This document shows positions 1 to 5,126 of a DNA stretch of 9,273 nt, in pieces. A program made the translations under genes and the position numbers. Within the stretch, counting starts at the first letter, position 1; each line of letters opens with the position of its first letter. This DNA comes from Prevotella sp. UBA3757. GTDB taxonomy: Bacteria; Bacteroidota; Bacteroidia; Bacteroidales; Bacteroidaceae. The stretch is taken from the NCBI GenBank assembly GCA_002371715.1, contig DFGF01000072.1:2885-12157 (forward strand), given 5' to 3'. The notes beneath the pieces are model-generated. The model was not told the DNA's origin, made no database searches, and saw only the letters and a program-made list of their open reading frames with translations.

Positions 1-586
1 CGTAGTCGGCCTCTGCCTTCTGCGACTCCACCTGTGCCACGTCGGCAGCACTCTTGCGCCCTACTTCTTCCAACAGGCGCGTTTGGCGGAGTAAAAGCGT
101 GGTCTCTGCCACCTTCGCCTCTGCCATCTTGACCAGCCCCTCGTAATAGGCAACATTGGCAAAAGCCTGCAATACGCTGAGGGCTGTCTGGTTTTGCTTC
201 TGACGAAGCGCCTGATGTCCCATGAGCACGCTGGCTTTGGCAGCCCGCAGGGCGTGGATGCGGCTGAAGCCATCGAACACGGGCAGTGAAGCCTGCAGTG
301 AGTAGCCATTATAAAACGTGCTCACATCGGTATAACCGTTGGTCTCGGGGTCGATGGCGCGTCCGAAGTTATACTGCGCACCGATGCTGGCATCCACCGA
401 TGGCAGGAATCGTCCGATGGCTCCCGTCCTGCCGGCCTTGTAGTTGTCGAGTTCCAACTCGGCACGCTTCACCTCGTGATTGTGCTCTACAGCATAGTGC
501 ATACACCGCTGCAGCGTCCAGGCATCCTGCGCACTGCTGAAGACAACACAGCACATAAGAAAGATTAAACAATTCGGTCGTTTCAT
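1..586 (-). CDS. TolC-family outer-membrane efflux protein, 5' part only
   Basis: This is an outer-membrane channel subunit of a tripartite efflux or type I export system. It runs leftward off the window, so only the first 195 codons are present; the family is usually about 430-500 residues. I translated it by hand from the ATG at 586-584. It has a signal peptide (MKRPNCLIFLMCCVVFSSA, cleavage probably before Q20). Next comes the usual family opening 'TLQRCMHYAVEHNHEVKRAE', then a strand segment 'SVDASIGAQYNFGRAID' and a later one 'YSLQASLPVFDGF'. From about residue 105 it is Ala/Gln/Glu-rich helix ending '...VESQKAEADY', the first half of the periplasmic coiled-coil hairpin. The frame stays open to base 1. 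It is divergent from the two-component genes to its right, an arrangement common in Bacteroidetes where the pair regulates the efflux operon. The membrane-fusion and transporter genes would lie beyond the left edge and cannot be seen. The family call is firm; the substrate is unknown. Confidence 0.88.
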   Translation of the reverse strand, partial: MKRPNCLIFLMCCVVFSSAQDAWTLQRCMHYAVEHNHEVKRAELELDNYKAGRTGAIGRFLPSVDASIGAQYNFGRAIDPETNGYTDVSTFYNGYSLQASLPVFDGFSRIHALRAAKASVLMGHQALRQKQNQTALSVLQAFANVAYYEGLVKMAEAKVAETTLLLRQTRLLEEVGRKSAADVAQVESQKAEADY

Positions 587-605
587 ATCGCTTCTGTTTT
601 TGATG

Positions 606-638
606 CAAAGTTAAGGCTTTTAGGGATGATGCTCCAAG
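606..638 (-). promoter_or_regulatory. Promoter of the TolC-family gene
   Basis: Read on the minus strand, 613-606 is TAACTTTG, an exact match to the Bacteroidetes -7 box TAnnTTTG. A CTTG at 638-635 lies about 21 bp upstream as a partial -33 element. Transcription would start near 600, giving a leader of only about 15 nt before the ATG at 586. The start codon has no clear Shine-Dalgarno sequence, which is normal in this phylum. Confidence 0.6.
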
Positions 639-664
639 CTTTTTAACACTCCAGGATGCAGAAC

Positions 665-704
665 GTCTAAAAATTAGACAGTATATCGTATGATTTTTAG
701 ACAG
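665..704. promoter_or_regulatory. Candidate operator between the tolC-like and regulator genes
   Basis: GTCTAAAAAT (665-674) and ATTTTTAGAC (693-702) form a perfect 10-bp inverted repeat with an 18-bp spacer. The left arm also forms a compact palindrome with the adjacent bases, GTCTAA-AAA-TTAGAC (665-679). In addition TTAGACAG occurs twice in direct orientation (674-681 and 697-704), 23 bp apart. There are therefore three copies of a GTCTAA/TTAGAC half-site. The array sits between the two divergent -7 boxes, upstream of both promoters. This position and symmetry fit a dimeric Fis-type HTH regulator. The obvious candidate is the adjacent response regulator, which would then control the efflux gene, itself, or both. 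The repeat is observed; the ligand is inferred. Confidence 0.55.
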
Positions 705-712
705 AAAGTTCG

Positions 713-720
713 TAAATTTG
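713..720 (+). promoter_or_regulatory. -7 box of the response regulator gene
   Basis: TAAATTTG at 713-720 matches the Bacteroidetes TAnnTTTG consensus. No good TTTG -33 element lies at the usual spacing; instead the right arm of the inverted repeat occupies that region, as expected of an activated or repressed promoter. Because the box lies downstream of the in-frame ATG at 690, that ATG cannot be used from this promoter, which supports a start at 744. Confidence 0.5.
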
Positions 721-743
721 CAGCCAAAAAGGGAAAAGACCAC

Positions 744-1268
744 ATGAACAAATACGGAACCATACTGATAGTTGACGACAACCCCTCTATCCTGACGGCA
801 ATGCGCTACCTGATGGACGGGACGTTTGAGCGTGTGCTGACGCTGGACAATCCTGACGACACCCTCAAAACGATGGCGCAGGAGGAGATAGACATCGTGC
901 TGCTCGACATGAACTTCACGCTCGGCGTGAACAACGGGCAGGAGGGACTCTTCTGGCTGCGCACCATCCGCAAGCAGCATCCGCAGACACCCGTGGTATT
1001 GCTGACGGCATACGCCGACGTGGCATTGGCGGTAAGAGGACTGAAGAACGGAGCAGCCGACTTCATCACCAAACCGTGGGATAATAACGAACTGGTACAC
1101 AAACTGAAGGACGTGCTCGACATGCAGAACGAGATAGTAACCCTTGACGAGGTTGAGAAGGAGCACATCCGCCGAACGCTCGATCGCTGTCACGGTAATC
1201 TCACCCAGGCAGCTGAATTGCTGGGCATCACCCGCCAGACGCTTTATAATAAAATGAAGAGACTCTGA
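744..1268 (+). CDS. Response regulator, receiver plus Fis-type HTH, lacking the AAA+ domain
   Basis: A DNA-binding response regulator of 174 residues. Residues 5-125 are a receiver domain with the acidic pair D11/D12, phospho-acceptor D55 (VLLDMNF), switch threonine T88 (LLTAYAD) and K110 (TKPW). Residues 133-174 are a Fis-type helix-turn-helix (HTH_8) with the recognition region 'ELLGITRQTLYNKMKRL'. In the NtrC-like regulators that usually sit beside TolC efflux operons in Bacteroidetes, an AAA+ sigma-54 activation domain of about 240 residues separates these parts. Here the receiver runs almost straight into the linker 'VTLDEVEKEHIRR'. It therefore cannot act as a sigma-54 ATPase activator and probably binds DNA as a simple phospho-switched dimer, as PrrA/ActR-type regulators do. 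I chose the ATG at 744 because the in-frame ATG at 690 lies upstream of the -7 box and its extra residues are not receiver-like. The kinase gene follows on the same strand. Confidence 0.9.
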   Translation: MNKYGTILIVDDNPSILTAMRYLMDGTFERVLTLDNPDDTLKTMAQEEIDIVLLDMNFTLGVNNGQEGLFWLRTIRKQHPQTPVVLLTAYADVALAVRGLKNGAADFITKPWDNNELVHKLKDVLDMQNEIVTLDEVEKEHIRRTLDRCHGNLTQAAELLGITRQTLYNKMKRL

Positions 1269-1340
1269 CTAAGGGAAGAGGAATTGCAAAGCCACGCCAT
1301 GACCAAGGTCAGAGAATTGGGGATAATTTGCTACCGCACA

Positions 1341-2276
1341 ATGGATAGACTGATATATATAATAATAGGTATACTGGTGCTGACGTTTATCGTATGGACC
1401 ATTCGCAGGCAGCGTTCGCTGAAGCTGCGTGCCCACTTGATGCAGGAGGCCATTCGCAATCGCGACTTCACCTTCCGGCTGCCTACTGACGGACTGTTAC
1501 CTGGAGAACGGGCCATGCAGCTGACGCTGAACCAGCTGGGCGAAACCATCCGCCAGCAGGTGAACCAAAGCGAGGTGGAATCGTGGGAACGGCTGACACG
1601 CGTGCTGACCCATGAGATAATGAATGCCACAGCACCAATCACCAGCATCAGCCAGTCAATGTTGGGGCGCGACGACGTGAAAAGCACACCGCTCGAACCC
1701 GGCATTCAGGCCATTTACGACACCTCGCGCCACCTGAATGACTTCGTGGCCAACTATCGGAAAATGTCACAACTGGAGAAACCCGTGCTGGCTGACCAGC
1801 CTATCCGTCCGTTACTTGAAGACATCAGCAAAGCCTACCCCCAACTGGTATGGAAAGTAAACCTGCCCAACATGACGGTTCGCATAGATACCGGAATGTT
1901 AAGGCAGGTAGTCATGAATCTTGCAAAGAATGCCGTAGAGGCAGGAGCCAAGACGATGGTGGTGACCCCTCCGACGGAGGCAAGCCATTCACCGCACAGT
2001 GACCCATGGGCAGAACGCAGCACGGCAGTCACCCATCACTTCTCACTTTATATCGGCAACGACGGGCTGCCCATCCCTGCCGAGAACCGCCAGTCACTCT
2101 TCGTACCCTTCTTCACGACGAAACGTTGTGGCAGCGGAATTGGCCTATCGCTGAGTCGGCGCATGATGATTCAGCAAGGCGGCACACTTGAACTTGCCGA
2201 AAAGCAGGAGGTCGGATGCCGGGCAGGGTTCTTGCTCACATTATTATTTAGTGACCCTGATCCAGTCAGCCTCTAA
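1341..2276 (+). CDS. Sensor histidine kinase, partner of the upstream regulator
   Basis: A membrane-anchored histidine kinase of 311 residues. One transmembrane helix follows immediately after the start (MDRLIYIIIGILVLTFIVW), and there is no periplasmic sensor domain. A cytoplasmic segment '...NRDFTFRLP' leads to the dimerisation/phospho-acceptor helix with H91 (RVLTHEIMNATAPI). The ATP-binding domain has an N-box with N193 and N197 (MNLAKNAVEA), a G1 region NDG at 240-242, an F-box 'FVPFFTTK', and a G2 box GSGIGL at 264-269. Residues about 209-233 (starting TPPTEASHSPHSD) look like a low-complexity insertion between the N-box strand and G1. The first ATG that gives a normal N-terminus is at 1341; TTG 1284 and ATG 1299 are in-frame alternatives, and a purine-rich stretch precedes TTG 1284. 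The gene begins 72 bp after the regulator stop and is almost surely co-transcribed with it. Its last 33 bp overlap the convergent GH43 gene. Confidence 0.88.
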   Translation: MDRLIYIIIGILVLTFIVWTIRRQRSLKLRAHLMQEAIRNRDFTFRLPTDGLLPGERAMQLTLNQLGETIRQQVNQSEVESWERLTRVLTHEIMNATAPITSISQSMLGRDDVKSTPLEPGIQAIYDTSRHLNDFVANYRKMSQLEKPVLADQPIRPLLEDISKAYPQLVWKVNLPNMTVRIDTGMLRQVVMNLAKNAVEAGAKTMVVTPPTEASHSPHSDPWAERSTAVTHHFSLYIGNDGLPIPAENRQSLFVPFFTTKRCGSGIGLSLSRRMMIQQGGTLELAEKQEVGCRAGFLLTLLFSDPDPVSL

Positions 2277-3923
2277 CCAGCCCTTATCCACCTTCGGATT
2301 GGTCTCGGCGGCAACGAAACCGAACTTGGCACCAATCCACTTTCCTTGCTTCATCGTGTACTGCTGGCCGCAGGGCTGGAACTTCTTGCCGTTCTGGCTC
2401 CAGGCAAAGCTCACCATGGGCTTGCCGCCGTGGGCCACGCCGGCCTCGGCATTGGTGACGCGCATCTGCAGGTAGATGTCCTCGTGGATGCCGGGCTTAT
2501 AGTCTATCTTGTCCTCAGCAGTAGGCTTCAGCGTGGCTATGAGCTCCTCCTGCTGCGCCTTGCCGCGGTCGGCATCCTGACAGGTCATGACCAGCAGCTT
2601 GAAGGCATTGCCCTCGCGGCGCACCACGAGCGCCTGATAGTTGTGGCCCATCATGATGAGACCGCCAAACTGGCCGTCGGCCTTCGACGTGAAGCGTACC
2701 TTGGCGGTGACGGTAAACTCGTCGGCAGGCGTCTTCTGAAGCAACAGGTTGGGAACCTCCCAAAGGTTCTTCCAGCCGTCGCTGAGCTTGTGGGTGTAAA
2801 TGCGCATCGTGCCGAAGGCCGTAGGCATGCCGAAGAACTGGTGGTAATTAGCGTGCCACTGCCATTGCAGTCCAAGTTCAGGAGAATTGAACTCGTCGCT
2901 CTCGGCGGGGTTGACTATCAGCGAGGAACTGTTCCGGGGCTTCTTGTAGGTGGTGACGGGCTCGCCCTTCTTGCCCATGACGGGCCAGCCGCTGCTCCAG
3001 TCGACGGGGTTCAGGTGGACGACGCGCCCGTAGGCCTCCTTGTCCTGGAAGTGCAGGAACCAGTCCTCGCCGTACTTCGTATGAATCCAGCCACCCTGGT
3101 GCGGGCCGTTGATGGCTGTCTTGCCCTGCTGGAGCACGATTTTGTGCTCGTAGGGGCCGTAGGGCGACTTGGAGCGCATGGCCAGTTGGAAGCCCTCGGG
3201 CACGCCGCCTGCCGGACACATAATCCAGTACCATCCGTCGCGCTTGTAGAACTTGGGGCCTTCGCAGGTGCGGTTCTCGGTGCCGTTGCCGTCAAACACG
3301 ATGACAGGATTGCCAATGGCACGGGTACCGTCGGCCGACATCTCGCGAACACAGAGCACGGATGCAAACTTGCCACGCGAGTTGGCCCAGCCGTTGACCA
3401 GGTAGCAGCGTCCGTCCTCGTCCCACAGCGGCGTGGTGTCAATCATGCCCTTACCCTCGATGACGCAGACGGGGTCCTCCCACTCGCCGGCAGGATTGCC
3501 GCCACGCGTCTTCACCATGAACACGCCGTAGTCGGGGTCGCCCCAATAGATGTAGTACTCGCCCTGGTGGTAGCGGATGGACGGCGCCCATACACCTGCG
3601 CCGTGCTGAGGCTGGGCAAAGTGCTGTTCCAGCTCCTTATGGCCTGAGTAGAGCGACTTGAGGGCATAGCCCACTATCTGCCAGTTGACAAGGTCGCGCG
3701 AATGCAGGATGGGCAGTCCGGGCGTACACTGGAATGACGAGGCCGTCATGTAGTAGTCCTCGCCCGACGGACCCACACAGACGTCGGGGTCTGAGTAGTC
3801 GGCATTGATGACGGGGTTGGTGAAGGTGCCGTCGCCATTGTCCGGACTCCACACCTGAGATTTGTACTGGGCGCTGGCCGTGATGGCTACAGAGGCCAGC
3901 AGCATGAGGATTGTTTTCTTCAT
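2244..3923 (-). CDS. Secreted GH43 glycosidase (beta-xylosidase / arabinofuranosidase type)
   Basis: A 559-residue inverting glycoside hydrolase of family 43, closest by eye to subfamily 12 beta-xylosidases and alpha-L-arabinofuranosidases that trim xylan or arabinoxylan fragments. A signal peptide (MKKTILMLLASVAITASA, cleavage before Q19) sends it to the periplasm; there is no lipobox. The five-bladed propeller spans about residues 33-330. Its catalytic residues are the predicted general base D45 (ADYSDPDV), the pKa-modulating D162 (GMIDTTP) and the general acid E221 (CEGPKF). From about 345 to the end is a beta-sandwich of the GH43 C2 type, starting 'DEFNSPELGLQWQW'. Length and architecture are complete. 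The ATG overlaps the stop of the ATP-grasp gene as ATGA, with no Shine-Dalgarno, so translational coupling is likely. It ends in tandem TAA codons. The exact substrate cannot be read from the sequence. Confidence 0.92.
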   Translation of the reverse strand: MKKTILMLLASVAITASAQYKSQVWSPDNGDGTFTNPVINADYSDPDVCVGPSGEDYYMTASSFQCTPGLPILHSRDLVNWQIVGYALKSLYSGHKELEQHFAQPQHGAGVWAPSIRYHQGEYYIYWGDPDYGVFMVKTRGGNPAGEWEDPVCVIEGKGMIDTTPLWDEDGRCYLVNGWANSRGKFASVLCVREMSADGTRAIGNPVIVFDGNGTENRTCEGPKFYKRDGWYWIMCPAGGVPEGFQLAMRSKSPYGPYEHKIVLQQGKTAINGPHQGGWIHTKYGEDWFLHFQDKEAYGRVVHLNPVDWSSGWPVMGKKGEPVTTYKKPRNSSSLIVNPAESDEFNSPELGLQWQWHANYHQFFGMPTAFGTMRIYTHKLSDGWKNLWEVPNLLLQKTPADEFTVTAKVRFTSKADGQFGGLIMMGHNYQALVVRREGNAFKLLVMTCQDADRGKAQQEELIATLKPTAEDKIDYKPGIHEDIYLQMRVTNAEAGVAHGGKPMVSFAWSQNGKKFQPCGQQYTMKQGKWIGAKFGFVAAETNPKVDKGWLEADWIRVTK

Positions 3924-5035
3924 CGTAGTTTGTTTATCTTTAGTTTGTAATGACTTCCATCATATATGACGCGCATCACCCCCCGAATGTCATCATCCTC
4001 ACGGGGTGAAAGTGCCAGTGCGACGTGTCCCATGGTGCGCCGCAGGTTCAGTTCGACGCAGGGGTGGACGTTGAACGTTGAACGTTGAACGTTGAACGAC
4101 GAATGTTGGGCGTTAACCACCATCATGTCGATGCCAAAGGGGCCGACGTAGCCGTCAAGGTTCAGACTGCTGATGATGCGTTGCTTGACCTGCTCCAGCA
4201 AATCGGCTGATACGTAGCGGCTTATCATCTCCTGCTTAGCCGCCTCCGTAGCCAGCACGTTGCCCACGTAGGCACCATTGACGGTGTGGAACAGCGACAG
4301 GCCCAGGTAGAGAATCCGACCCTCCGCATCGACGGAAAACTCCATGCCGAAATCCTTCACCTTGTCATAGTACGGCTCGACCATGATGCTGCCCTGGGCA
4401 CTCAACACATTGCGCACCCATCGTTCATTTATCATTTCTCCTTTATCGTTTAGACGCGGAGCGTCGCAAAACCGCACCCCTCGCCCACTCGACGACCACG
4501 GTGCCTTCAGCACCACACGATCATAGCGACGCAACAAGTCAGTGACCTGCTCGATAGCCGTACACTCGAAAGCCTCGCCCACGGTGCCCTCCACCCGCAG
4601 GTAGGGCAAGAGCTGGGCTGACGTACGGCGGTGGGAGAGCTGACGGATGCGCTCCAGCCCGTCGGCCGACGGCAAGACGGTCTGGGCACAGCCCTTGCGT
4701 TCTAATTCCCGACGGATGGCACGGTCCCACCCCCACGGTTGCACGTCGGATATTCCCAGTTTGGGAATGCTGTTTTCCCAGTTTGGGAATCCTTCATTCC
4801 CAGTATGGGAATCCTGGCGGAATCCCAACCGCTCGAGCCGATGGCAGATGCGCCGATAGGCTTTCTCGGCCGAAGGGGCGTGCTCCACCAGTACCGTGTC
4901 GCCGGCCTCGGCCCAGAAGGCGGGCAGGAAACCAAGGTCGTTGCGCAACTGGCGTCCGGCGTGCGGTGCGGTGAAATTGGCAAGGTTGGCAGCCAGTGCT
5001 ATGTCGTGTTCAGGATTAAAGATATGTAGCGTCAT
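3920..5035 (-). CDS. ATP-grasp domain protein of unknown function, with internal repeat insertions
   Basis: A predicted cytoplasmic ATP-grasp enzyme of 371 residues; no signal peptide. It opens with 'MTLHIFNPEHDIALAANLA', which I recognise as a conserved Bacteroidetes hypothetical family. ATP-grasp signs are a nucleotide-binding lysine K177 (VVLKAPW), a Ser/Gly loop SSSGRG (181-186), 'MVEPYY' with E220, and the metal-binding E328/N330 in 'CVELNLRRTMG'. ATP-grasp enzymes usually ligate an acid to an amine or thiol; the substrates here are unknown. Two short repeats lie in frame inside it: a palindromic 22-bp unit (residues about 75-96) and a heptamer (about 312-323). Both fall between conserved blocks. 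I chose the ATG at 5035 over the in-frame start at 5077, which would lie inside a hairpin and adds a Lys-rich non-conserved stretch. The stop overlaps the GH43 start by ATGA. Confidence 0.8.
   Translation of the reverse strand: MTLHIFNPEHDIALAANLANFTAPHAGRQLRNDLGFLPAFWAEAGDTVLVEHAPSAEKAYRRICHRLERLGFRQDSHTGNEGFPNWENSIPKLGISDVQPWGWDRAIRRELERKGCAQTVLPSADGLERIRQLSHRRTSAQLLPYLRVEGTVGEAFECTAIEQVTDLLRRYDRVVLKAPWSSSGRGVRFCDAPRLNDKGEMINERWVRNVLSAQGSIMVEPYYDKVKDFGMEFSVDAEGRILYLGLSLFHTVNGAYVGNVLATEAAKQEMISRYVSADLLEQVKQRIISSLNLDGYVGPFGIDMMVVNAQHSSFNVQRSTFNVHPCVELNLRRTMGHVALALSPREDDDIRGVMRVIYDGSHYKLKINKLR
4068..4098 (+). repeat. Heptanucleotide tandem repeat ACGTTGA x4 inside the ATP-grasp gene
   Basis: Four perfect head-to-tail copies of ACGTTGA (4068-4074, 4075-4081, 4082-4088, 4089-4095) plus a partial ACG. 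Read in the gene direction it encodes 'FNVQRSTFNV' at residues 314-323, just before the metal-binding block 'HPCVELNLR'. The unit is 7 bp, so a gain or loss of one copy shifts the reading frame. Both alternative frames then meet TGA within about 25 codons. Confidence 0.9.
4752..4812. repeat. Three palindromic repeats at 22-bp period inside the ATP-grasp gene
   Basis: Three 17-bp near-identical units begin exactly 22 bp apart: ATTCCCAGTTTGGGAAT (4752-4768), TTTCCCAGTTTGGGAAT (4774-4790) and ATTCCCAGTATGGGAAT (4796-4812). Each is an inverted repeat with 6-7-bp arms and a 3-nt centre, so each can form a hairpin in RNA or single-stranded DNA. Because 22 is not a multiple of three, the units are read in three different frames (SHTGN, FPNWEN, IPKLGI). 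The array of three is about 66 bp, so the downstream frame is kept. Confidence 0.93.
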
Positions 5036-5062
5036 CAGCGGTTTGTTTTTTTTTATCAAGAA

Positions 5063-5096
5063 GCGAGGGCATCCCACAAGCGTGCAATGCCCTCGC
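5063..5096 (-). terminator. GC-rich hairpin after the lipoprotein gene, possible terminator
   Basis: GCGAGGGCAT (5063-5072) pairs perfectly with ATGCCCTCGC (5087-5096), a 10-bp stem with a 14-nt loop. It begins about 30 nt after the lipoprotein stop and lies 28 bp before the ATP-grasp ATG. Read from the lipoprotein gene it is followed by TTCTTGAT and then an A-run, not a U-run, so it is not a classic intrinsic terminator. It could be a weak terminator, an mRNA 3'-end stabiliser, or an attenuator between two genes of one operon. No separate promoter for the ATP-grasp gene was found, which favours partial read-through. Confidence 0.45.
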
Positions 5097-5126
5097 CGAT
5101 TAAAAGAGTATTTAACCTAGGAAATC

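Noticed and set aside
690..743. N-terminal extension of the response regulator from ATG 690
   Set aside because: The predicted -7 box (713-720) lies inside it, and the added residues are not receiver-like.
369..1193. A 274-codon minus-strand open frame spanning the start of the TolC-like gene and most of the regulator
   Set aside because: It runs antisense to the receiver domain and out of frame with the TolC reading frame. The real minus-strand gene in this area starts at 586 and continues off the left edge.
2296..2338. 8-bp inverted repeat GGATTGGT / ACCAATCC just downstream of the kinase stop, as a terminator
   Set aside because: The loop is 27 nt, no U-run follows, and it lies in GH43 coding sequence. 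An 8-bp repeat at this spacing is expected a few times by chance in a window this long.
2346..3647. A 433-codon open frame on the plus strand opposite the GH43 gene
   Set aside because: It is the antisense of a complete, well-recognised enzyme. It has no domain features, and its long Leu/Val/Ala/His runs are what GC-biased third positions give on the opposite strand.
4752..4812. Reading the three repeats as a small CRISPR array
   Set aside because: The units are 17-bp palindromes with only 5 bp between them, inside a conserved coding frame; there are no spacers of normal length and no cas genes.
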